64,000 bases of DNA from an uncultured Pseudomonadota bacterium (GTDB lineage Bacteria; Pseudomonadota; Gammaproteobacteria; Steroidobacterales; Steroidobacteraceae): positions 1 through 64,000 of the forward strand of contig CAILZL010000033.1 in assembly GCA_903838705.1 (NCBI GenBank). The letters run 5' to 3'. The position numbers and the translations under genes were made by a program. The notes beneath the pieces were generated by a model. That model ran no database searches. It was not told the DNA's origin and worked only from the letters and a program-made list of their open reading frames with translations. Each line of letters starts with the position of its first letter. Positions within the stretch are counted from its first letter, which is position 1. Positions 49,110 to 58,460 of this stretch are shown here, piece by piece.

Positions 49110-49991
49110 TCAGGCAAACGTTACTCCAGCCTGATTCAGCGCTGCCAGCACAACCGGGTAATGATCAGGCGACAGTGGAGTGAGTGGTAGCCGTATTCCG
49201 CCCGGCATCAAACCCATGTGCTGCAATGCCCACTTGGTGGGGATCGGGTTGGATTCCACGAACAGGGACTGATGTAGCCCACGCAGATCAGCGTCGATGC
49301 TGTGGGCGCGAACGGCATCACCCTGAAGAGCCGCAGCGCACATATCGTGCATCTTGCGCGGCGCTACATTGGCGGTCACGGAAATGACCCCGCTAAAACC
49401 ACTCAATATACTTTCGCAGCCCAGATCATCGTCACCACTCAGCAGGTCCAGACGCTTACCGACACGGGCAGCCAGTTCGCGATTGCGATCCAGTGAGCCG
49501 CTGGCTTCCTTCAGACCCACAATATTCTTGATGTCAGTCAGTCGAGCTACAGTATCAGGCTTCATGTCCACCGCAGTGCGGCCAGGCACGTTGTACAGAA
49601 TGATGGGGATGTCCACCGCCTCTGCCACCGCCTTGAAATGCCGGTACAGGCCTTCCTGAGTAGGTTTGTTGTAATACGGTGTGACCAGCAGACTCGCATT
49701 TGCACCAGCTTCTTTTGCCGCCGCAGTCAGCTCAATCGCCTCACGGGTCGAATTGGCGCCGGTACCGGCAATCACCGGCACTCTGCCTGCCGCTGTCTTG
49801 ATAACGGCACGCACCACCGACATATGCTCCTCTACGTCGAGGGTGGCGGATTCCCCGGTCGTACCCACTGCCACAATTGCATCTGTACCATTGTCAATAT
49901 GAAAATTGACCAGCCGTTGCAAGGCCACGTAATCAACTGCGCCGTCCGCCTGCATGGGCGTTACCAGCGCAACAATGCTGCCACTGAACAT
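49110..49991 (-). CDS. dapA: 4-hydroxy-tetrahydrodipicolinate synthase
   Basis: First branch-point enzyme of the DAP/lysine pathway, condensing pyruvate with aspartate semialdehyde. 293 residues. TTGESATL phosphate-like loop, YYNKPTQEGLY with the proton-relay tyrosine, and the Schiff-base lysine in IVGLKEASGSLD (about 161). It feeds the pathway that the fused lysAC earlier in the window starts and ends. Divergent from gcvR, as in E. coli. Confidence 0.97.
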   Translation of the reverse strand: MFSGSIVALVTPMQADGAVDYVALQRLVNFHIDNGTDAIVAVGTTGESATLDVEEHMSVVRAVIKTAAGRVPVIAGTGANSTREAIELTAAAKEAGANASLLVTPYYNKPTQEGLYRHFKAVAEAVDIPIILYNVPGRTAVDMKPDTVARLTDIKNIVGLKEASGSLDRNRELAARVGKRLDLLSGDDDLGCESILSGFSGVISVTANVAPRKMHDMCAAALQGDAVRAHSIDADLRGLHQSLFVESNPIPTKWALQHMGLMPGGIRLPLTPLSPDHYPVVLAALNQAGVTFA

Positions 49992-50085
49992 GTATTTCTC
50001 GATTTCAATACTGGAAAAGTGTGCGATCGTACTGGCCTGTCGGCTGCTAACGCAAGCGTAAAAAAACGATGCTTATCTGAACAGG

Positions 50086-50113
50086 TTGCAGTCCCCTTTC
50101 GGGCCTGTACACT
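50086..50113 (+). promoter_or_regulatory. Probable promoter for gcvR-bcp
   Basis: TTGCAG (50086-50091), 16-bp spacer, TACACT (50108-50113), about 65 bp before the gcvR ATG. Confidence 0.4.
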
Positions 50114-50177
50114 CTACCGTACATGCCTGCGGAATCAGGCGCTGTAATCGCCGATTGCCCTTGATTTTCAGGACAGA

Positions 50178-50708
50178 ATGAAAGAACTCATCGTTATCTC
50201 CGCCATAGGCAGCGACCGCACCGGTTTGGTATTCGACGTCACCAGAGTGATTCTTGATTGTGGTGGCAATATGCTGGAAAGCCGCATGACGGCGCTGGGA
50301 AGCGAATTTGCCATGCTGATGCTGGTATCCGGACACTGGCACACCCTCACCAAACTGGAAAGCGAGTTCAAGAAACTGAGTGAAAGCGCCAATCTCAATA
50401 TCTCCATCCGACGCACCACTGAACGTGCCCGGCGTCCGGACACCCTGACCTACAGTGTTGATGTCATGTGCCTTGATCAACCCGGTGTGGTGTTCAATCT
50501 GGCGGGGTTTTTCAGCTCACGCGGCATTGACATAGCCGATGTCAGTACCCGTAATTTTTCTGCAACCCATACGGGTGCATCCATGTTCGCTGTGCAGATG
50601 CTGATCCACATTCCCGGCAAGATACAGATCGCCACCCTGCGTGAAGAGTTCATGGAACTCTGTGATCACATGAATCTGGATGCCATTCTGGAACCATTTA
50701 AGGCCTGA
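50178..50708 (+). CDS. gcvR: Glycine cleavage system transcriptional repressor-like ACT protein
   Basis: 176 residues built from two ACT domains (about 3-75 and 90-170): LIVISAIGSDRTGLVFDVTRVI and VMCLDQPGVVFNLAGFFSSRGIDI. No HTH, as known for GcvR, which acts by binding GcvA in E. coli. No gcvA is seen here. The dapA/gcvR-bcp order is that of E. coli. Confidence 0.85.
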   Translation: MKELIVISAIGSDRTGLVFDVTRVILDCGGNMLESRMTALGSEFAMLMLVSGHWHTLTKLESEFKKLSESANLNISIRRTTERARRPDTLTYSVDVMCLDQPGVVFNLAGFFSSRGIDIADVSTRNFSATHTGASMFAVQMLIHIPGKIQIATLREEFMELCDHMNLDAILEPFKA

Positions 50709-50716
50709 TCACTAGC

Positions 50717-51184
50717 ATGAGCAAACTGGTATTGAACAAAACCTTGCCGGCTTTTGAATTACCCGGCACGCATGGCGGCAACTGGAAATCAGCAGACGCC
50801 AGAGGCAAGGCACTGGTGGTCTATTTCTATCCGCGTGACAACACGCCGGGTTGCACGACAGAGGCTTCTGGATTTCGCGATCACTATGCCCAGTTCAGGA
50901 AAGCCGGCGCGGAAATTATTGGGATATCAGCGGATAGCCTGAGTTCACACGAAAAATTCAAGACCAAATTGCAGCTGCCATTCGATCTGCTTTCTGACTC
51001 TGATCATGTGGTATGCAAGCTGTTTGATGTATACAAGGAAAAATCCCTGTATGGCCGTAAGTTCATGGGCATTGAACGCAGCACTTTTCTCATCGACAGC
51101 AGTGGCAAATTGCGGCATGAGTGGCGCAAGGTAAAAGTAACCGGACATATTGAGACTGTATTGGCTGAAGTGCGCAAGTTGTAA
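50717..51184 (+). CDS. bcp: Thiol peroxidase (Bcp/PrxQ family)
   Basis: 155 residues, AhpC/TSA fold. Peroxidatic cysteine in YPRDNTPGCTTEASGFRD. Five residues later, where E. coli Bcp has its resolving cysteine (Cys50), there is serine, so this is likely a 1-Cys type or uses another thiol. ERSTFLIDSSGKLRHEW is the usual C-terminal strand. 8 bp after gcvR. Confidence 0.93.
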   Translation: MSKLVLNKTLPAFELPGTHGGNWKSADARGKALVVYFYPRDNTPGCTTEASGFRDHYAQFRKAGAEIIGISADSLSSHEKFKTKLQLPFDLLSDSDHVVCKLFDVYKEKSLYGRKFMGIERSTFLIDSSGKLRHEWRKVKVTGHIETVLAEVRKL

Positions 51185-51217
51185 TCAGGTCGTTCATACA
51201 TCTATCAGGAGCATCAG

Positions 51218-52657
51218 TTGGTCAAGGCAAAACGCTCAGTCAAAGCAGGTTCGCAACGCCGCCTGTTCGTACTAGATACCAACGTGCTGATGCACGACCC
51301 CACAGCAATTTTCCGTTTCGATGAGCACGATATCTTCATCCCGATGATCGTGCTGGAAGAGCTGGATGCAGGAAAGAAAGGCGTTTCAGAAGCTGCGCGT
51401 AATGTCCGCCAGGTCAGTCGTTTCCTTGATGAGCTGATGGTCAGCGCCAGCAAGGAAGATATCGATAATGGCCTGCCCCTGCCCGCTTCTGCGCGCAACA
51501 TGAATGGCACCAAACGCCAGAAGCCTTCCACCGGTCGTCTGTATTTCCAGACTCGCATTCTGAGCAGTGGACTCCCTGTCAGTTTGCCGGGAGGGGGCGC
51601 AGATAACGCCATTCTCGGCCAGACACTTGCGCTGCAGAAGCAGCATCCGGATGCAAGCATCACGCTGGTGTCCAAGGACATCAATCTGCGCATCAAGGCT
51701 TCCATTGTCGGTGTGCATACCGAGGATTACTACAGCGACAAGACCATCGAAGACGCTGATCTGCTCTATACCGGGCTGCAGGAACTACCCAGCGATTTCT
51801 GGGAGCGACATGCCAAGGGAATTCATTCCTGGCAGGAACATTCACACACCTTCTATCGGATAAAGGGACCAATGGTGCGTGACTGGCACGTCAACCAGTT
51901 TCTGTACCAGCCTGAAGGCAACGGTTTTGACGCGATCGTTCGACAGATCGACGACAGTACCGCCGTGCTGCAAGTGGCAAATGACTATCGCAATGAACGG
52001 CATAATGTCTGGGGTATATCTGCACGCAACCGTGAGCAGAATTTTGCATTGAACATGCTGCTCGATCCGGAGATTGATTTTGTCTCCATTCTTGGTCCGG
52101 CCGGTACCGGCAAAACCTTGCTGACGCTTGCCGCAGGACTGGCGCAGACTCTGGATAATAATCGTTTCAGTGAAATCATCATGACACGCGTCACCATCCC
52201 GCTGGGTGAAGACATCGGCTTTCTGCCCGGCACTGAAGAGGAAAAGATGGAACCCTGGATGGGAGCGTTAATGGACAACCTTGAAGTGCTTACGCATAGC
52301 CAGGAAGGGGGTAGCTGGGGGCGGGCTGCAACCAACGATCTGCTACGCAATCGCATCAAGATTCGCTCCATGAATTTCATGCGTGGCCGGACCTTCCTGA
52401 ACCGTTTTCTGATTGTTGATGAAGCTCAGAATCTGACGCCCAAACAGATGAAAGCGCTGATCACACGAGCTGGACCCGGTACCAAACTGGTATGTCTGGG
52501 TAATATCGCTCAGATTGATACGCCGTATCTTTCAGAGACAACCTGCGGATTGACCTATGTAGTAACCCGGTTCCGTGACTGGGCACATTCCGGGCATATA
52601 ACACTGAAACGCGGCGAGCGATCGCGTCTGGCCGATTTTGCTTCCGAGCATTTATAG
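51218..52657 (+). CDS. PIN domain / PhoH-type ATPase fusion
   Basis: 479 residues from TTG 51218, backed by CAGGAG 6 nt upstream. N-terminal PIN nuclease domain (about 12-160): LFVLDTNVLMHDPTAIF, EELDAGKKG and DKTIEDADLLY. C-terminal PhoH ATPase (about 265-479): Walker A LGPAGTGKTLLTLAAG, Walker B FLIVDEAQNLTP, GNIAQIDTPY. Such PhoH2-like proteins act on RNA, with helicase and RNase activity reported in mycobacteria. The DNA past its stop continues into bepA. Confidence 0.9.
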   Translation: MVKAKRSVKAGSQRRLFVLDTNVLMHDPTAIFRFDEHDIFIPMIVLEELDAGKKGVSEAARNVRQVSRFLDELMVSASKEDIDNGLPLPASARNMNGTKRQKPSTGRLYFQTRILSSGLPVSLPGGGADNAILGQTLALQKQHPDASITLVSKDINLRIKASIVGVHTEDYYSDKTIEDADLLYTGLQELPSDFWERHAKGIHSWQEHSHTFYRIKGPMVRDWHVNQFLYQPEGNGFDAIVRQIDDSTAVLQVANDYRNERHNVWGISARNREQNFALNMLLDPEIDFVSILGPAGTGKTLLTLAAGLAQTLDNNRFSEIIMTRVTIPLGEDIGFLPGTEEEKMEPWMGALMDNLEVLTHSQEGGSWGRAATNDLLRNRIKIRSMNFMRGRTFLNRFLIVDEAQNLTPKQMKALITRAGPGTKLVCLGNIAQIDTPYLSETTCGLTYVVTRFRDWAHSGHITLKRGERSRLADFASEHL

Positions 52658-52751
52658 TGATTCATCTGTACTGGAATTCTGCATTACCTATGCGAACCTC
52701 CGGGATGAAGTCGTGTCGAAGCAACAGACTGACCACTTGAAGGCGGATGCT

Positions 52752-54263
52752 GTGTCGAAAAATGTAACCCGACTTGTTTCATTACTGCTGCCAGCACTGA
52801 CATTGTTTTGTGCTGCGACGCCTGTGCGCAGCGCTGACCTCAACCTGCCTGATATCGGCACTCAGGCCAACGTGACGATCAGTCTTGAAGATGAGTACAG
52901 ACTTGGCAGTATGGTGATGCGCGGTCTGCGTGATCAAGGTCAGATACTGGACGACCCTGAAATCAACGAGTACCTGCAATCCATCGGCTCGCGACTGGTA
53001 GGTCTGGCGCAAACTCCAGGTCAGAAATTCCAGTTTTTTCTGGTCAAGGATTCCGAAATTAACGCTTTCGCCCTGCCCGGCGGTTTTGTCGGTGTTAATG
53101 CCGGCTTGCTGCTGGCCACACGCAATGAGAGCGAGCTGGCCGGAGTACTGGCCCACGAAATATCGCATGTCACACAGCGTCATATTGCCCGCAGCATTGC
53201 AGCACAAAGTCGCAACAGTATTGTTTCCACTGCTGCCATGCTGGCGGCGATTCTGATCGGTGCCGCAGGCGGTGGTGATGCTGCGATTGCAGGACTGGCA
53301 GCCGCGCAATCTGTGGCTCTGAATAACCAGATGAGTTTTTCAAGAGCCAATGAAACCGAAGCCGATAATGTGGGTATCAGCCTGATGGCACGTGCAGGTT
53401 ATGATCCAAATGGCATGTGGCAGTTCTTTGAAGTTCTGCAACGTCAGAACGGCACCGTCAATGAAGCCGATATTCCAGCCATTCTGCGCAGCCATCCAGT
53501 CACAGTTGAGCGCATTGCAGAAACCCGCAGCCGTGCCGCAGGCAGCGGCATGCACTCCGTGGCAGACAGCACCAGCTACGGTCTGATGCGTGAACGTATG
53601 CGGGTACTGATGACACCCGCAGGAGAATCTGCGTTGCAGTACTACCCTGCCAGAATTCAGGATGAAGCTCATATGGACATCGCGCGTCTGTACGGCAAGG
53701 CACTGGCTGACATGAGTTCAAATAATGCAGCTGACGCCGTGAGAATTCTGACGTCATTACAGTCGCATAATGCCACTGTCATGCAATTTCATTCAGCTCT
53801 CGGTCAGGCACAGATGGCGAACAATGATGATAAGGCTGCCATCGCTACTCTGGCTCATGCACGCGACCTGTTCCCGCGTAACGTGCCCATCACAGTGCGT
53901 TACGCAGAGGTACTGATGCGAGCCGGCAATCCGAAGCTTGCTCATCAGGTTTTACTTGATCTGTTCAACAACGTCGCCCCGACACCGGATCAGGCCAAAC
54001 TGATTGCAGTAGCAGCCAATGCTGCAGGAGAGGTGGCAGAGGCCTATTACTACATGGCGGAATACCAGTTGATGAGCGGCGATCTGTCTCTGGCGATGAG
54101 TCAGCTGCAAATGGCTCTGGCCGTGCCCAACGTGACGCCGATACAGCGCTCACGATTTGAAGCACGTCTGGAAGAAATTCAGCGTGCGATGCCACGGAAA
54201 GGTCGGGGCAGCCTTGCTGATGAACAAACTGGCTCTGGCGGTCCTGCTCGATTGATTCAATAA
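52752..54263 (+). CDS. bepA: Periplasmic M48 metalloprotease/chaperone, BepA-like
   Basis: Checks and degrades misassembled outer-membrane proteins such as LptD. I use GTG 52752, with AAGGCGG upstream, giving a clear signal peptide (MSKNVTRLVSLLLPALTLF, cleavage after ATPVRSA) and 503 residues. The open frame begins at 52638 inside phoH. Zinc site HEISH in GVLAHEISHVTQRH with the third ligand in SRANETEADNVGI. The C-terminal half holds TPR-like helices. The transmembrane-looking segment after the zinc site (AAMLAAILIGAAGGGDAAIAG) is usual in the family. Confidence 0.92.
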   Translation: MSKNVTRLVSLLLPALTLFCAATPVRSADLNLPDIGTQANVTISLEDEYRLGSMVMRGLRDQGQILDDPEINEYLQSIGSRLVGLAQTPGQKFQFFLVKDSEINAFALPGGFVGVNAGLLLATRNESELAGVLAHEISHVTQRHIARSIAAQSRNSIVSTAAMLAAILIGAAGGGDAAIAGLAAAQSVALNNQMSFSRANETEADNVGISLMARAGYDPNGMWQFFEVLQRQNGTVNEADIPAILRSHPVTVERIAETRSRAAGSGMHSVADSTSYGLMRERMRVLMTPAGESALQYYPARIQDEAHMDIARLYGKALADMSSNNAADAVRILTSLQSHNATVMQFHSALGQAQMANNDDKAAIATLAHARDLFPRNVPITVRYAEVLMRAGNPKLAHQVLLDLFNNVAPTPDQAKLIAVAANAAGEVAEAYYYMAEYQLMSGDLSLAMSQLQMALAVPNVTPIQRSRFEARLEEIQRAMPRKGRGSLADEQTGSGGPARLIQ

Positions 54264-54310
54264 TTGCATCTGGCCGGCTCTCCCTGATTCAACGCCGCAA
54301 GGATCCGATT

Positions 54311-55096
54311 TTGACCACACGCAGTTCCCTTTCATTCATTCACCTTTCATGCCTGCTGTTCATCACCGTGTTATTGGCAGCCTGCGCCAGTGCGCCCGGA
54401 CGCACAACCAGTGATGATCCATGGCAAGGCATGAATCGTGGCATCTACAGATTCAACGACACGGTTGATCGTGCTGCCCTCAAACCGGTCGCCAGGTCAT
54501 ATCAGAAAATCACACCCGGCTGGATGCGCACCGGTATCAGCAACTTTTTTTCCAACCTCGGTACGCCCTGGACCATTGTCAACGATCTGTTACAGGGCAA
54601 ACCACAGTTGATGGCGCAGGATAGCTGTCGATTTGTGATGAATACTGTTGCCGGATTGGGCGGCTTTATTGATGTTGCCGGCAAGCTGGAACTCAGTGAC
54701 CACAGCGAAGACTTTGGACAGACACTTGCGGTTTGGGGCGTACCATCCGGCCCCTATCTGGTCATCCCGTTGATAGGGCCATCTACATTGCGGGACGGAT
54801 TCGGTCGAGTGCCTGACTATCTGTCTCAACCTACTCAAAATATTGATATGCCATGGCAAACAAACACAGCCATCACTACTCTGGATGTCATTCAGACACG
54901 TCAATCGCTTCTCAGTGCTGAAGACACCTTGAACAAGGCGTTCGACTCCTATGGGATCATGCGTGATGCCTGGTTGCAGCGTCGTGAATACCTGATTTAC
55001 GACGGCAATCCACCAGCGGCCGATCTGGACGAACCGGAACCGGACTCGCCCAGTGACGAGCCCATGTCCGATACACCTGCCGAACCGGAAAGCTGA
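54311..55096 (+). CDS. mlaA: Outer-membrane lipid asymmetry lipoprotein
   Basis: MlaA/VacJ removes phospholipids from the outer leaflet of the outer membrane and passes them to MlaC. 261 residues from TTG 54311; lipobox LLAAC after a hydrophobic signal. Family motifs DPWQGMNRGIYRFND, NFFSNLGTPWTIVNDLLQG, RFVMNTVAGLGGFIDVA, and PSGPYLVIPLIGPSTLRDGFG are complete. Extra acidic Pro/Asp/Glu-rich tail of about 25 residues. A hairpin GACCCTG/CAGGGTC (55120-55139) lies between it and convergent maeB, overlapping the maeB end. Confidence 0.95.
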   Translation: MTTRSSLSFIHLSCLLFITVLLAACASAPGRTTSDDPWQGMNRGIYRFNDTVDRAALKPVARSYQKITPGWMRTGISNFFSNLGTPWTIVNDLLQGKPQLMAQDSCRFVMNTVAGLGGFIDVAGKLELSDHSEDFGQTLAVWGVPSGPYLVIPLIGPSTLRDGFGRVPDYLSQPTQNIDMPWQTNTAITTLDVIQTRQSLLSAEDTLNKAFDSYGIMRDAWLQRREYLIYDGNPPAADLDEPEPDSPSDEPMSDTPAEPES

Positions 55097-55131
55097 TTGC
55101 AGCTGGCAGAAAAGCCCAGGACCCTGTCAAT

Positions 55132-57423
55132 TCAGGGTCGCAGTGCACCTGCTTCAGCAACAGCCAATGCTGTCATGTCAAAGATGCGCCTTACAGTTGA
55201 AGACGGCGTCATGATGTGAACTGGCTTGGCTGCACCCAGCAGAATGCCGCCCACAGTCACACCGTTGCCGCTCGCAGCACGCAATGTGTTGTAGGTGATG
55301 TTTGCTGCATCGACATTCGGGAAGATGAGCAGGTTTGCATCCTGTGTCAGGCGTGAATCTGGGAATTCATTGTCACGGATGGATTTGTTCAAGGCCGAAT
55401 CGGCACGCATCTCTCCCTCAACCGCCAGCTCAGGTGCGCGGGCAGTAATCAGCTCCAGTGCATCACGCATTTTCTGGGCCGAAGGTGAACGGGAACTGCC
55501 GAAACTGGAATGCGACAGCAAGGCTACACTCGGCGTAATGCCGAATCGTCTCACCTGATCCGCTGCCATCAATGTCATCTCAGTGATTTCTTCAGCAGAG
55601 GGATCACGATTCACATGGGTGTCACAGAAGAACAGTTGCCTCTCGGGCAGAATCAACATCTGCATGGTGGCAAACACACTGACTCCTTTGCGCTTGCCAA
55701 TGACCAGATCAATGTACTTGAGGTGATACTGGTAATCACCCATCGTGCCACACAGCATGGCATCCACATCACCTCGATGTACCAGCATGGTGCCGATCAG
55801 AGTGCTGCGACTTCGCATCTGTTCCATCGCCTGCAACCGGGAAATGCCCTTGCGCTTGACGAGCTGGTAATACTCACTCCAGCAATCACGGAAACGCGCA
55901 TCGTTATTGATATTCACCGCTTCGCAATTGACACCGAAATTCAGGCGCAGTCCCAGCTTGTCAACCCGCTCCTTCATCAGGTCGGTACGACCCACCAGCA
56001 CCGGGAAAGCCAGACCTTCATCAATAACCACCTGAGCGGCTTGCAGGATGCGCGGGTCTTCACCTTCGGTGTAGATCACACGTTTTGGCTTGCGTTTAGC
56101 GGCAGCAAATACCGGGCTCATGGCAGAGGCCGATTGATAAACAATCTGATTCAGGCGGTTGCGGTAGGCTTCCATGTCCTTGATCGGACGGGTTGCCACG
56201 CCACTGTCCATGGCAGCCTGAGCCACTGCGGGCGCGATACGCAGAATCAGTCGTGGATCAAATGGACGGGGAATCAGAAAATCCGGACCAAATCCTGACT
56301 TGGCTTCGCCATAGGCAGCAGTCACCACATCAGATTGTTCAGCCTGGGCCAGTTCTGCCAGCGCGCGAACGGTGGCCAGCTTCATCGCATCATTGATGGT
56401 AGTCGCACCTACATCCAGTGCACCACGGAAAATGAACGGGAAACATAGCGAGTTATTAACCTGGTTCGGATAATCAGACCGCCCGGTACACACGATGCAA
56501 TCCGGTCTGGCCTCTTTGGCCAGTTCAGGTCGGATTTCTGGCTCCGGATTGGCCAGCGCCAGAATCAATGGCTGCACCGCCATACGCTTAACCATTTCTG
56601 GTTTCAATACACCGGGACCGGAAAGACCCAGGAAAATATCGGCATCAACTACGATATCTGCCAGTACCCGTGCGTCTGTCTTCTGCGCGTAACGCAGCTT
56701 GTCCGCATCGGTGGTATTGGGGCGACCTTCATAGATCACCCCCGTGCTGTCACTGACAAACACATTCTTGCGATCCATACCGAGCGCAACCAGCAGATCC
56801 AGGCAGGCAATGGCAGCTGCACCTGCTCCAGATACGGCCACCTTCACCTTGCCGATGTCCTTGCCGACTACTTTCATCCCGTTCAATACTGCGGCGGTAA
56901 CAATGATCGCAGTGCCGTGCTGATCATCATGGAATACTGGCACTTTCATGCGTTCGCGCAGCTTGCGCTCAACATAAAAGCACTCAGGCGCTTTGATGTC
57001 CTCCAGATTGACGCCGCCAAAAGTAGGCTCAAGTGCAGCAATGATATCAACCAGTTTTTCAGGATCGGATTCAGCGATTTCGATGTCAAACACATCGATG
57101 CCAGCAAACTTCTTGAATAGGCAGCCCTTGCCTTCCATCACCGGCTTGCTCGCCAATGGGCCGATATTGCCAAGACCGAGCACTGCCGTGCCATTGGAGA
57201 TCACCGCGACCAGATTGGCTCGTGATGTGAGGTTGGCGGCCTCAAGTGGATCTTCCTTGATAGCCAGGCTGGCATACGCCACGCCAGGTGAATAAGCCAG
57301 TGACAGATCCCGCTGATTGGCAAGCGCTTTAGTAGAATTGAGTGAGATTTTTCCGGGTGTCGGCCAGCGATGATATTCAAGCGCGGCCTTTTTCAGTTCT
57401 TCTTCCACAGTCGTCTCTTGCAT
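55132..57423 (-). CDS. maeB: NADP-dependent malic enzyme with C-terminal phosphotransacetylase-like domain
   Basis: Oxidative decarboxylation of malate to pyruvate. 763 residues from ATG 57423; a GTG eight codons earlier is less likely. Malic domain with [20 protein letters not shown] and [23 protein letters not shown](P) fold [15 protein letters not shown]. From about residue 430 to the end it carries the phosphate acetyltransferase-like regulatory domain ([19 protein letters not shown]), known to give acetyl-CoA control in E. coli MaeB. Confidence 0.95.
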   Translation of the reverse strand: MQETTVEEELKKAALEYHRWPTPGKISLNSTKALANQRDLSLAYSPGVAYASLAIKEDPLEAANLTSRANLVAVISNGTAVLGLGNIGPLASKPVMEGKGCLFKKFAGIDVFDIEIAESDPEKLVDIIAALEPTFGGVNLEDIKAPECFYVERKLRERMKVPVFHDDQHGTAIIVTAAVLNGMKVVGKDIGKVKVAVSGAGAAAIACLDLLVALGMDRKNVFVSDSTGVIYEGRPNTTDADKLRYAQKTDARVLADIVVDADIFLGLSGPGVLKPEMVKRMAVQPLILALANPEPEIRPELAKEARPDCIVCTGRSDYPNQVNNSLCFPFIFRGALDVGATTINDAMKLATVRALAELAQAEQSDVVTAAYGEAKSGFGPDFLIPRPFDPRLILRIAPAVAQAAMDSGVATRPIKDMEAYRNRLNQIVYQSASAMSPVFAAAKRKPKRVIYTEGEDPRILQAAQVVIDEGLAFPVLVGRTDLMKERVDKLGLRLNFGVNCEAVNINNDARFRDCWSEYYQLVKRKGISRLQAMEQMRSRSTLIGTMLVHRGDVDAMLCGTMGDYQYHLKYIDLVIGKRKGVSVFATMQMLILPERQLFFCDTHVNRDPSAEEITEMTLMAADQVRRFGITPSVALLSHSSFGSSRSPSAQKMRDALELITARAPELAVEGEMRADSALNKSIRDNEFPDSRLTQDANLLIFPNVDAANITYNTLRAASGNGVTVGGILLGAAKPVHIMTPSSTVRRIFDMTALAVAEAGALRP

Positions 57424-57491
57424 ATTGTTGATCGCCGGGCAGTGCACGGCTTGGTTAAAATCAAAAGCGGGATTCTACGCTATTTTCACGC

Positions 57492-58091
57492 CTAGCGGAT
57501 CACATGGCGCCCTGCGAGGGCATGCGCCAGTGTGCCGCCATCCACATACTCAAGCTCACCTCCCACCGGCACGCCATGAGCGATTCGTGTGGGCTTGACG
57601 TGATGCTTCAATGCCAGCTCTGCTATGAAATGCGCAGTGGCCTCACCTTCAACAGTAGGATTGGTAGCCAGAATCGCTTCCTGTACATGCCCCGCACGAA
57701 ACAGATCTTCCAGCTGCGAGAGCCCTAGTTCATCCGGGCCGATACCATCCAGTGGTGACAGGTGTCCCATCAGCACAAAGTACAGCCCTTTGTATGAACC
57801 GGACTGTTCTACTGCTACCACATCAGCAGGTGATTCAACTACGCATAACAGACTCTGATCCCGGCTGGTACTGGCGCACACAGGGCACAGTTCAAGCTCA
57901 GCAAACATGCGACAACGCTGACACTGACCAATGTCCTTGCTGGCCGCCTGTAATGAGGTAGCCAGCACTTGCGCACCTGTTCGATTTCGCTCCAGCAAGT
58001 GAAATGCCATGCGCTGTGCTGATTTAGGACCAACCCCGGGCAGCACACGCAGGGCTTCAATCAGTTGCAGTAATGAGGGTGGGTAAAGCAT
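57492..58091 (-). CDS. recR: Recombination mediator protein RecR
   Basis: 199 residues. HhH region [20 protein letters not shown], zinc finger with four cysteines ([16 protein letters not shown]), Toprim domain with [16 protein letters not shown]. Works with RecO/RecF loading RecA. End of the dnaX-ybaB-recR operon. Confidence 0.97.
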   Translation of the reverse strand: MLYPPSLLQLIEALRVLPGVGPKSAQRMAFHLLERNRTGAQVLATSLQAASKDIGQCQRCRMFAELELCPVCASTSRDQSLLCVVESPADVVAVEQSGSYKGLYFVLMGHLSPLDGIGPDELGLSQLEDLFRAGHVQEAILATNPTVEGEATAHFIAELALKHHVKPTRIAHGVPVGGELEYVDGGTLAHALAGRHVIR

Positions 58092-58115
58092 CAGATTGTG
58101 CAGGTTTCTCTGAGA

Positions 58116-58439
58116 TCAGAATGGCAACTTCATACCCGGAGGCAACTGCATGCCTGCCATTGCGCTCTGCATTTTTTCCTGCGTGGCTCGCGCTATTTTC
58201 TGAACAGCATCGTTGATGGCTGCGGCTACCAGATCTTCAAGCAGTTCTTTGTCATCACTCAGCAAGGACTGGTCCAGCTGTACTCGACTGACTTCATGCT
58301 TGCCATTCATGGTTACCTTGGCCATTCCCCCGCCCGCCTCACCGGTACATTCCAGGGTAGCCACTTCAGCCTGCGCTCGCTGCATGTTGGACTGAAGCAG
58401 CTGCGCCTGTTTCATCATATTGCCAATTCCGCCTTTCAT
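58116..58439 (-). CDS. ybaB: YbaB/EbfC nucleoid-associated protein
   Basis: 107 residues from ATG 58439, chosen because GGTGGAG lies 6 nt upstream; two ATGs a few codons before it overlap that site. [35 protein letters not shown] and [14 protein letters not shown] are family motifs. DNA-binding dimer, located between dnaX and recR as usual. Confidence 0.95.
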   Translation of the reverse strand: MKGGIGNMMKQAQLLQSNMQRAQAEVATLECTGEAGGGMAKVTMNGKHEVSRVQLDQSLLSDDKELLEDLVAAAINDAVQKIARATQEKMQSAMAGMQLPPGMKLPF

Positions 58440-58460
58440 ACTCATCTCCACCAGGGATTT

